Program-made: the position numbers and the translations under genes
Shown: piece after piece, positions 1-5,498 of the stretch
Layout: the number at the start of each line of letters is the position of its first letter
How positions within the stretch are numbered: position 1 is the first letter of the stretch
The notes under the pieces: generated by a model
Seen by the model: only the letters and a program-made list of their open reading frames with translations
Told to the model about the DNA's origin: nothing
The model's database searches: none
Assembly: GCA_012521525.1 (NCBI GenBank)
Contig: JAAYMG010000306.1
Location: 1-6,075, forward strand
From: Clostridiales bacterium
GTDB taxonomy: Bacteria; Bacillota; Clostridia; Oscillospirales; JAAYOS01
DNA length: 6,075 bases
Reading direction: 5' to 3'

Positions 1-294
1 AAAATAAGTTCCATCCATGTCAATGCATGGTTCGGAAAATACGACAAACTGGGCATGTCGCTGAAGCTGCTCAAAGAAGTGTTCGGTGAACCTGAGCCCG
101 AAACATGTGCGATGTTTTTTGGTGATTCTCCAAACGATGAGCCGATGTTTGCTCACTTTCCCCATACATGCGCAGTTGCTAATATCGTTCCATTCATGGA
201 CGAGATAAAGCATAAGCCGGCATATATAACGGCAAAGGAAGCGGGAGCCGGTTTTAATGAAGCCGTGGAGCTCATATTGTCAAAAAGGGGATGA
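1..294 (+). CDS. HAD-IIB family hydrolase (phosphatase-like), C-terminal part, 5' truncated by window edge
   Basis: The reading frame is open from base 1 and ends at TGA 292-294, giving 97 residues of a longer protein. The ATG at 55 is internal, because conserved-looking sequence (IHVNAWFGKYDKL, fragment residues 5-17) precedes it. Fragment residues 39-46 read FFGDSPND, the HAD motif IV in which two aspartates (42 and 46) bind Mg2+. The lysine in KYDKL fits the motif III region. The pattern resembles HAD-IIB (Cof-type) phosphatases related to mannosyl-3-phosphoglycerate and sucrose-phosphate phosphatases, which are cytosolic sugar-phosphate hydrolases. The nucleophile motif DxDxT and the substrate-selecting cap domain lie outside the window, so the substrate cannot be named. 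No clear intrinsic terminator follows. The next gene has its own promoter, so co-transcription is not required. Confidence 0.85.
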   Translation, partial: KISSIHVNAWFGKYDKLGMSLKLLKEVFGEPEPETCAMFFGDSPNDEPMFAHFPHTCAVANIVPFMDEIKHKPAYITAKEAGAGFNEAVELILSKRG

Positions 295-494
295 ATGATA
301 TCAGCAGCAGCTGCTGTCCTGATGCTATAAAGCTGTTTAGCTTCCATAAAGCTGTCATTATGCCATAAGATAGAGCTCTTTTGTTCAGCGATAGATCAAC
401 GATAAGCTTTGTGCCCCGGGATCTGCAAAAATACTAGGACAGGTATCGAGAAGCGATCCATAACGGAGATAGCCAATAACAGGTAAACAGGCCC

Positions 495-523
495 TTAACA
501 TGAAGAAGGGTAAGCAGTATAAT
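495..523 (+). promoter_or_regulatory. Sigma-A/sigma-70-type promoter for the dienelactone hydrolase-like gene
   Basis: A -35 box TTAACA (495-500) is followed after exactly 17 bp by a perfect -10 box TATAAT (518-523). The predicted transcription start is near 530, leaving a 5' leader of about 44 nt that carries the ribosome binding site. The boxes are seen directly; activity is inferred. This makes the hydrolase gene independently transcribed from the upstream HAD gene. Confidence 0.75.
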
Positions 524-557
524 GTAGTTATTACAAGTTCATATAAAATGTATCAAG

Positions 558-565
558 AAGGAGGT
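558..565 (+). promoter_or_regulatory. Ribosome binding site AAGGAGGT that fixes the start at 574
   Basis: AAGGAGGT is a full match to the anti-Shine-Dalgarno sequence and ends 8 nt before the ATG at 574. A second in-frame ATG (580) lies further from this site, so 574 is preferred. Confidence 0.85.
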
Positions 566-573
566 TTAATAGT

Positions 574-1347
574 ATGAGTATGTGGAACAAGTTGAGGACC
601 GATGCGTATGAGGGGATGATAGCCGAGACTATCACTGTGTCGGGCTATAATAACGACCTCATACACGCCTATTATGCAAGACCCCTTGGAGAAGGCCCGT
701 TTCCCGGGGTCGTACTGATCCCGCACATGCCGGGATGGGACGAGTTCTATCGCGAAACCACTCGGCGCTTTGCGCAGCATGGGTACCTCGCCATATGTCC
801 CGATATCTACTGCAGGGTCGGCCACGGGACTCCGGACGAGATCGCGGCAAAAGCCCGCGCCGAAGGCGGAGTACCTGACGACTGTGTGATGGGCGACAGC
901 AAAGGGGCAATGAAACTGCTCAAATCAATGCCTAACTGCAACGGCAAAGTCGGTATCATCGGTACATGCTCCGGAGGCCGTCACGCATTTCTGGCGGCAT
1001 GTACGGTAGAAGGCTTTGACGCTGCGGTAGACTGCTGGGGAGGCGGCGTGGTTGTATCAAAGGATCAGTTGACCGAGGCACGGCCGGTCGCTCCCATTGA
1101 CTACACTGCGCAGTTGAGCTGTCCCCTCCTGGGGATCTTCGGAAACGACGACCGTTTCCCCACTCCGGAGCAGGTTGACATCCTGGAGGAGGAACTCAAA
1201 AAGCACGGCAAAGACTATAAGTTCTTCAGATACGACGATGCGGGACATGGGTTCTGGTACTACCATACCGAAATGTACCGTCCGAAGCAGGCAATGGATG
1301 CCTGGGAGAAGGTATTTGAGTTCTTCGAGGAGCACTTGAGGAAATAA
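574..1347 (+). CDS. Dienelactone hydrolase family protein (alpha/beta hydrolase, cysteine nucleophile)
   Basis: This 257-residue protein has the typical length of the dienelactone hydrolase (DLH) family and no signal peptide or membrane segment, so it is probably cytosolic. Visible family marks are the early beta-strand GVVLIPHMPGWDE (45-57), HGYLAICPDIY (69-79), the nucleophile elbow GTCSGG (130-135, Cys132), the acid region FGNDDRFPTPEQ (189-200, Asp192 or Asp193) and the catalytic histidine in DAGHGF (His225). This gives a Cys-Asp-His triad as in classical DLH, which opens lactone rings in chlorocatechol breakdown. Many family members act on other esters or lactones, and the true substrate here is unknown. 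The glutamate that usually holds the DLH cysteine (EIFG-type motif) seems to be replaced by His51 in PHMPG. No aromatic-degradation genes lie nearby. It has its own promoter and a strong ribosome binding site. Confidence 0.9.
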   Translation: MSMWNKLRTDAYEGMIAETITVSGYNNDLIHAYYARPLGEGPFPGVVLIPHMPGWDEFYRETTRRFAQHGYLAICPDIYCRVGHGTPDEIAAKARAEGGVPDDCVMGDSKGAMKLLKSMPNCNGKVGIIGTCSGGRHAFLAACTVEGFDAAVDCWGGGVVVSKDQLTEARPVAPIDYTAQLSCPLLGIFGNDDRFPTPEQVDILEEELKKHGKDYKFFRYDDAGHGFWYYHTEMYRPKQAMDAWEKVFEFFEEHLRK

Positions 1348-1392
1348 GCAGCTTTTCAGATGACCGAGTGACAAAGGGCCCTCATTTTGCGG

Positions 1393-1439
1393 GATTCGGA
1401 CAGGCTTAGGATCGTCCGTTATGATCCCTTGTCCGGATC
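1393..1439 (+). other. Long imperfect hairpin in the leader region of the radical-SAM gene
   Basis: GATTCGGACAGG (1393-1404) pairs with CTTGTCCGGATC (1428-1439) over 12 positions, including two G-U pairs. Directly inside, GGATC (1409-1413) pairs with GATCC (1423-1427), giving a two-part stem interrupted by a 4-nt bulge. No T run follows (GGGGCCGG comes next), so this is not a standard intrinsic terminator. It lies between the hydrolase stop and the radical-SAM start and could be an RNA stability or regulatory structure. Its function is unknown. Confidence 0.45.
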
Positions 1440-1582
1440 GGGGGCCGGAAAGCGTTGCAAGATAACTGAGCAATTCTGTACAAAGACTCATTGGATCCTG
1501 AGAACTGTTTTTGAGCGGGTCCGGCCGGAAGTTTGGGCACCGGACATAGGATGATGAGGATTCGAAGGGACGAGAGGACATT

Positions 1583-2866
1583 ATGAACTTTACAGACGAA
1601 AATCCCGGAAATGTGACAAAGACTTTGGGGCCCTTTGTCGTTATGGCAAAGCCGGTCGGACCGCTCTGCAACCTGAGATGCGAATATTGCTATTACCTGG
1701 AGACCGAGCAGTATTATCAGGCGCCACACAGTTTCCGGATGTCCGAAGCGGTGCTGGAGGAATATATAAAGCAGTACATAAGATCGAATCCCGGCCCGAA
1801 CATCCAGTTCACCTGGCACGGCGGTGAACCGACTTTGGCCGGCCTTGACTTTTTCAGGCTCGCCGTGGAACTTCAGCGGAAGTACCTTCCGGAAGGGTGG
1901 AACTGCTGGAACAACCTTCAGACGAACGGGGTCTTGCTAGACGACGAATGGTGCGCTTTTTTGGCGGAGAACAAGTTTGATGTCGGGCTGAGTATCGACG
2001 GCACCCAGTGGCTCCACGATGAGTACCGCAAGGACCATAGGGGTAACGGGACATACGACCGTGCGCTGGAAGCCGTTCGACGGCTGAAGGCCCATGGTAT
2101 CCGGCCTGATTTGCTGTGCACGGTGACATCGTCGATAGCAAAAGAGCCTTTGGCTGTATACAGTGCGCTTAAGAATCTGGACACCGGCTGGATCCAGTTC
2201 ATACCGATAGTCAGGCGTTCAAAAGACGGCCTTGTAACTCCCGACTCGGTTTCAGGCGAAAATTACGGACGCTTTCTGTGTACCATTTTTGACAAATGGA
2301 TACTTAACGATTTTGGCAGGGTGGGCGTTCAGATTTTTGCGGAAACGCTGCTCATATTGATGGGAGGTTCCGCCAGTGTATGCTGGATGGCGCCGACATG
2401 CGGCAGGGTCCTTATCGTGGAGCATGACGGAAGTGTCTACTCCTGCGACCATTTTGTAACGCCTGAACACAGGATAGGCTATGTAAGTTCGGACGATCTG
2501 GGTGCTTTGGTAGACCTGCCTGCACAGTACAGGTTCGGACAGGATAAAAGGGACCGACTTCCGGCACAGTGCAGGTCTTGCACCTGCCTGAGGTTTTGCA
2601 ACGGTGCCTGCCCCAAGGACCGGTTCATTACGACCGGAGACGGTGAAGAGGGACTGAATTTCCTCTGTGAGGGTTACAGGATGTTTTTCACCCACGCGGA
2701 GCCGGTGCTGACTGAAGTGGCAAGCCTTGTAAAGCAAGGGGTAAACCCTCAGAATATAATGACGAAGCTTCGCGCTAACAACAGGTCGCAATGGGCAGGA
2801 GTCGGACGCAACGACCCTTGCCCCTGCGGAAGCGGCAAAAAGTTCAAAAAATGCTGCGGGCGCTAA
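1583..2866 (+). CDS. Radical SAM/SPASM protein of anaerobic sulfatase-maturase type with C-terminal SEC-C motif
   Basis: This 427-residue protein carries the radical-SAM cluster motif CNLRCEYC (Cys29, Cys33, Cys36), a SAM-contacting GGEP (80-83) and LSIDG (136-140). A SPASM domain for two auxiliary [4Fe-4S] clusters follows: Cys267, Cys273, Cys288, then Cys330-x2-Cys333-x5-Cys339-x3-Cys343 and Cys362. This spacing matches anaerobic sulfatase-maturating enzymes (anSME), which oxidise a Cys or Ser in a sulfatase active site to formylglycine. Asp289, right after Cys288, sits where anSMEs have their catalytic base. Residues 408-427 form a SEC-C motif (NDPCPCGSGKKFKKCC), a small zinc-binding module also found at the end of SecA. 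No sulfatase or other obvious substrate is in the window, so the target is open; a relative modifying another protein or peptide is possible. The start at 1583 has a modest site (GAGAGG, 1572-1577). Confidence 0.9.
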   Translation: MNFTDENPGNVTKTLGPFVVMAKPVGPLCNLRCEYCYYLETEQYYQAPHSFRMSEAVLEEYIKQYIRSNPGPNIQFTWHGGEPTLAGLDFFRLAVELQRKYLPEGWNCWNNLQTNGVLLDDEWCAFLAENKFDVGLSIDGTQWLHDEYRKDHRGNGTYDRALEAVRRLKAHGIRPDLLCTVTSSIAKEPLAVYSALKNLDTGWIQFIPIVRRSKDGLVTPDSVSGENYGRFLCTIFDKWILNDFGRVGVQIFAETLLILMGGSASVCWMAPTCGRVLIVEHDGSVYSCDHFVTPEHRIGYVSSDDLGALVDLPAQYRFGQDKRDRLPAQCRSCTCLRFCNGACPKDRFITTGDGEEGLNFLCEGYRMFFTHAEPVLTEVASLVKQGVNPQNIMTKLRANNRSQWAGVGRNDPCPCGSGKKFKKCCGR

Positions 2867-2881
2867 AGCCAGGCCAAGCAA

Positions 2882-3046
2882 GCCACGGGGACGGTTCTCC
2901 TGGCCGGATATCTGGCCAAAGGTGGCCAAAGGGACGGTTCTCTTGGCTTTGCCAGGCGGTTCTCCTGTCAGAGAGACCAGAGTGACCATAGGGACGGTTC
3001 TTCTGGCTGGTTATTGATACGGGGACAGAGCCACGTGGACGGTTCT
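2882..3046 (+). repeat. Left cluster of REP-like hairpin repeats (five copies, core GGGGACGGTTCT)
   Basis: Copies lie at 2882-2904, 2925-2947, 2951-2969 (core shortened to CGGTTCT), 2984-3007 and 3030-3046 (right arm lost). Full copies begin with GCCA or a variant, contain GGGA-CGG-TTCT and end in TGGC. In RNA of this strand they fold into a stem: an outer GCCA/TGGC part, one mismatch, an inner GGGGA/TTCTC-type part with G-U pairs, and a CGG triloop. Copies keep this fold despite base changes. Spacing is irregular. The first copy starts 16 bp after the radical-SAM stop. The form resembles REP elements mobilised by single-strand (Y1/RAYT) transposases, but no transposase gene is in the window, so that link is inference. 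Confidence 0.8.
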
Positions 3047-3062
3047 AATGATAGAATCTTTT
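3041..3062 (+). terminator. Weak intrinsic terminator candidate after the radical-SAM gene
   Basis: GGTTCTA (3041-3047) pairs with TAGAATC (3052-3058), with one G-U pair and an ATGA loop, followed by TTTT (3059-3062). It reuses the right part of the last left-cluster repeat copy. The stem is short and AT-rich, so termination would be weak. It would end plus-strand transcripts about 190 nt after the radical-SAM stop. Confidence 0.35.
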
Positions 3063-3130
3063 AGAAGCGACGGGAGGGCAGATCCCCTATATTGGCTGGC
3101 AGCTAGTTTGGACAAGGTACCTGTCTACTG

Positions 3131-3249
3131 CACATAAAAAACGCTCTACTTGTTGAATAGTGATATGCCCACTGATGATAACAGTGATTTCATATTTCAC
3201 TGAATCTCATTAAGAGCGCATATCACAACAAGTAAAGCGTTTTATTGTG
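3131..3249. repeat. Palindromic element of about 119 bp: bidirectional terminator or MITE-like relic
   Basis: The left arm (3131-3168) and right arm (3218-3249) are imperfect inverted repeats. Perfect blocks are AAAACGCT/AGCGTTTT (3138-3145 with 3236-3243), ACTTGTT/AACAAGT (3148-3154 with 3227-3233) and GTGATATGC/GCATATCAC (3160-3168 with 3218-3226). The left arm has a 5-nt insertion (3155-3159). The roughly 49-nt loop contains CACTG, CAGTG and CACTG segments that can form alternative small hairpins. Plus-strand RNA ends in GCGTTTT and minus-strand RNA in GCGTTTTTT, so the stem could stop transcription from both converging gene groups. The size and terminal inverted repeats also fit a small non-coding transposable element. 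No clear target-site duplication is visible. Confidence 0.6.
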
Positions 3250-3282
3250 GATGTTTATAGTTGCATAGCATCAAGCAGGCCA

Positions 3283-3399
3283 GCCAAAAGAACCGTCCCC
3301 TTGGTCGGAGTCAGCCAGAAGAACCGTCCCCTTGGTCGACTTTGGCCGCTTTGGCGCCCGTGGCCTTCTTTATTCAGCCAGGAGAACCGTCCCCGTGGC
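3283..3399 (-). repeat. Right cluster of the same REP-like repeats, inverted (three copies)
   Basis: Copies on the minus strand lie at 3377-3399, 3314-3337 and 3283-3306. The copy at 3377-3399 is an exact reverse complement of the left-cluster copy at 2882-2904 over all 23 bp. The other two share the GGGGACGGTTCT core and fold the same way in minus-strand RNA, the strand of the ATPase transcript. Between the first two copies are GGCCAAAG-like blocks (3339-3364), like those between the first two left copies (2914-2931). This suggests both clusters derive from one arrangement. The 3377-3399 copy lies inside the subunit D reading frame. Confidence 0.8.
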
Positions 3400-4047
3400 T
3401 TTTTTTCTGAGCTCCTGCTCGATCATCATGTCTTTTACTTTCATGAGGCGGGTGAGGTTCCCGCGCTCGTTTTCGTCAAGCTTCATTGAAATGAACTTTA
3501 TCGTTTCCTCAAGCTGAGGAATCACGACATGCTCGAGCGCGCCGACCCGCCTGCGGGTCTTTTCTATTTCAGCCGCAAGGAGCTGCACTGTTTTTTCTAT
3601 CTGTGCGAGCATCAGCATATCCCTGAACACATGCGACAGCTCTTCAAGGGCATCGTCGAGCCTGGTCGAAGTCTGCGCGAAACCGTAAGGATAGATATCC
3701 CCGGGATTTTCGGACTTCATTTGGATGTCGTATATGGGAGTGTTGACGCTCATTATGTTGCGGAACTTTATATCCAGCGACACAGACTGTTTCGGATAAA
3801 GAAGGGACTGTTCAAGCATCTCCGGAGACATGATCGCCGACGCAAAGGTAAAGCTCTCATGGGCCTTTATCAGCGACTCCTCGACCAGCTTCCTCAATCT
3901 CATGTTTTCACGGATTATATCGAGGAAGTGCTTCATCAATTCGTCCCGTTTATCCTTAAGGAGCTTGTGCCCGCGCCTGGCCGTGCTGAGCCTGGCCTTC
4001 AGCCGCGTAAGCTCCATGCGTGTCGGATTGACATTTAACCTCGCCAA
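3370..4047 (-). CDS. ntpD: V/A-type ATP synthase subunit D (rotor shaft)
   Basis: Subunit D is the central stalk of V/A-ATPases, a long coiled coil that turns inside the A/B hexamer and passes torque to the membrane ring. The 225-residue product shows both conserved ends: NPTRMELTRLKARLSTARRG (7-26) followed by GHKLLKDKRDELM (26-38), and EKTRRRVGALEHVVIPQLEE (162-181) followed by the LDENERGNLTRLMKVKD region (190-206). The start is TTG at 4047, chosen because family members begin close to MARLNVNPTR and because a strong AAGGAGGG lies 7 nt upstream. It follows subunit B by 14 nt. Oddly, the last residues (217-224, ATGTVLLA) are encoded by a REP-like repeat copy (3377-3399), with E225 and TAA just beyond. 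The original stop codon was probably lost or replaced. The core fold is intact, so the gene is probably functional. Confidence 0.95.
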   Translation of the reverse strand: MARLNVNPTRMELTRLKARLSTARRGHKLLKDKRDELMKHFLDIIRENMRLRKLVEESLIKAHESFTFASAIMSPEMLEQSLLYPKQSVSLDIKFRNIMSVNTPIYDIQMKSENPGDIYPYGFAQTSTRLDDALEELSHVFRDMLMLAQIEKTVQLLAAEIEKTRRRVGALEHVVIPQLEETIKFISMKLDENERGNLTRLMKVKDMMIEQELRKKATGTVLLAE

Positions 4048-4054
4048 GCCGATG

Positions 4055-4062
4055 CCCTCCTT
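4055..4062 (-). promoter_or_regulatory. Ribosome binding site of subunit D overlapping the subunit B stop
   Basis: On the minus strand AAGGAGGG begins at the final base of the TAA stop of subunit B and ends 7 nt before the TTG start of subunit D. This placement suggests translational coupling between B and D. The strong site also supports the TTG start over the internal ATG at codon 11. Confidence 0.8.
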
Positions 4063-5447
4063 TAAGATTCCTGCTTAGCCTCCGGAAGATATTTGTCGAT
4101 ATACTTCGGATCTATGCGCTTGAGCTCGCTCCTGGGAAGTATGGTGAGAAGCTCCCAGCCGAGGTCGAGAGTCTGCTCTATGCTCCTGTTCTCGTCATAA
4201 CCCTGGTTGACATAGCGCTTTTCGAATTCGTCCGCGAACTGCGCATACAGCAGGTCGACTTCCGAGAGTGCGGCTTCACCGAGGATCGTCATGAGCTCCT
4301 TAGCTTCCTTGCCGCGGGCATACGACGCGAACAACTGGTTCATCGTGTTCGCATGGTCTTCCCTGGTTTTGCCTACGCCTATGCCCTTGTCTTTCAGACG
4401 GGACAGTGAAGGCAGGACGTCGATCGGAGGCTGGATGTTCTTGCGGTAAAGCTCGCGTGACAGGATTATCTGGCCTTCCGTTATATAACCGGTCAGGTCG
4501 GGGATCGGATGGGTCTTGTCGTCCTCGGGCATCGTCAGGATCGGGATCATGGTGATCGAGCCCTTTGAATCCAGGCGTCTGCCCGCGCGCTCATATATCG
4601 TCGCAAGGTCGGTATACAGATAACCGGGGTAACCGCGCCTGCCAGGGACTTCCTTGCGGGCGGCGGATACTTCACGGAGTGCTTCGGCGTAGTTGGTGAT
4701 GTCGGTAAGGATAACGAGGACATGCATGTCTTTCTCGAACGCAAGGTACTCCGCGGCAGTGAGCGCCACGCGTGGAGTGGATATACGTTCGATGGCAGGA
4801 TCGTTCGCCAGGTTCATGAACAAAACGGTCCTGTCGATAGCGCCTGTCCTTCGGAAGTCGGATATGAAAAAGTCCGCCTCTTCAAAAGTGATCCCTATCG
4901 CCGCGAACACGACGGCAAAAGCACTGTCCGATCCAAGGACCTTTGCCTGACGCGCGATCTGTGCTGCCAGACTTGCGTGCGGCAATCCGGAACCGGAGAA
5001 TATCGGCAGCTTCTGGCCGCGGACGAGGGTGTTCAGCCCGTCGATCGAGGATATTCCGGTCTGGATGAACTCTGACGGGTATTGACGCGCGGCCGGATTC
5101 ATGGGAAGGCCGTTCACGTCAAGCTTCTTGTCCGGCAATATATCGGGGCCGTTGTCGATCGGATTCCCAAGTCCGTCAAATACTCTGCCCAGCATGTCGA
5201 GCGAGACGCCGAGCATCTGGCTGTGACCGAGGAACCTGACCTTTGATTCCGCAAGGTTGATTCCGGCGGAGCTCTCGAAAAGCTGAACAAGGACGTTGGA
5301 GCCGTCGACTTCAAGTACCTTGCAGCGCCTGAGTTCTCCGTTGGACAGCTGGATCTCGCCCAGCTCGCCGTATGTCACGCCTTCGACTCCGCTGACCAGC
5401 ATCAGAGGACCTGCGACTTCTTGAATGGTTTTATATTCTCTAATCAT
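4062..5447 (-). CDS. ntpB: V/A-type ATP synthase subunit B (non-catalytic nucleotide-binding subunit)
   Basis: Three B subunits alternate with three A subunits in the cytoplasmic head of the V/A-ATPase. The 461-residue length is normal for the family. The N-terminal beta-barrel region is seen in YKTIQEVAGPLMLVSGVEGV (5-24). In place of a true Walker A there is the B-type FSGSGLPH (150-157), typical of non-catalytic subunits; the usual Asn after this His is Ala158 here. The ATPase alpha/beta signature PPIDVLPSLS (340-349) is followed by Arg350, the residue reaching into the A-subunit active site. VPGRRGYPGYLYTDLATIYERAGR (267-290 in part) is also highly characteristic. It starts at ATG 5447 with GAGG (5452-5455) close upstream, 51 nt after subunit A. 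No promoter is visible before it, consistent with one operon. Confidence 0.97.
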   Translation of the reverse strand: MIREYKTIQEVAGPLMLVSGVEGVTYGELGEIQLSNGELRRCKVLEVDGSNVLVQLFESSAGINLAESKVRFLGHSQMLGVSLDMLGRVFDGLGNPIDNGPDILPDKKLDVNGLPMNPAARQYPSEFIQTGISSIDGLNTLVRGQKLPIFSGSGLPHASLAAQIARQAKVLGSDSAFAVVFAAIGITFEEADFFISDFRRTGAIDRTVLFMNLANDPAIERISTPRVALTAAEYLAFEKDMHVLVILTDITNYAEALREVSAARKEVPGRRGYPGYLYTDLATIYERAGRRLDSKGSITMIPILTMPEDDKTHPIPDLTGYITEGQIILSRELYRKNIQPPIDVLPSLSRLKDKGIGVGKTREDHANTMNQLFASYARGKEAKELMTILGEAALSEVDLLYAQFADEFEKRYVNQGYDENRSIEQTLDLGWELLTILPRSELKRIDPKYIDKYLPEAKQES

Positions 5448-5498
5448 ATTTCCTCACTTTCCCGAAAAGAGATTCACGGCCAAACACGCTTCCGGGCT

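Larger units (their letters stand above)
2867..3369. other. Gene-free convergent junction filled with repeats and palindromes
   Basis: This 503-bp stretch lies between the stop codons of the radical-SAM gene (+) and the ATPase subunit D gene (-). It contains a left cluster of five GGGGACGGTTCT-type copies, a terminator-like hairpin, a partial GGTACC-centred palindrome (3110-3125), a palindromic element of about 119 bp, and a right cluster of three copies in inverted orientation. The last right copy continues into subunit D. I see no convincing gene: short open frames here are read through repeats and resemble no protein I recognise. Confidence 0.85.

Noticed and set aside
305..355. Palindrome CAGCAGCTGCTG and a 10-bp direct repeat ATAAAGCTGT (327-336, 346-355) after the HAD gene
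   Set aside because: They are short and low in complexity, with no T run for a terminator and no link to the promoter, which lies 140 bp further on.
1057..1819. Long minus-strand open frames opposite the hydrolase and radical-SAM genes
   Set aside because: They lie opposite genes with clear family motifs, show no recognisable domain, and have no convincing ribosome binding site. They are frame shadows.
2882..3399. Possible CRISPR array from repeated units of about 23 bp
   Set aside because: Spacing is irregular, copies vary and lie in both orientations, the intervening sequences share GGCCAAAG blocks, and there are no cas genes.
3377..3407. Plus-strand hairpin plus T run (copy 3377-3399 followed by seven T) as an intrinsic terminator
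   Set aside because: On this strand the stem loses its G-U pairs to A-C mismatches, and the T run encodes lysines of subunit D on the other strand. It could at most add weak termination.
3247..3517. Short plus-strand open frames across the right repeat cluster and subunit D end
   Set aside because: Their residues come from reading the repeats (RTVPLV-like strings) and the antisense of subunit D. Nothing supports expression.
3529..4078. Plus-strand open frame of 169 codons opposite subunit D
   Set aside because: It is fully antisense to a confidently identified gene and its sequence has no recognisable family features.
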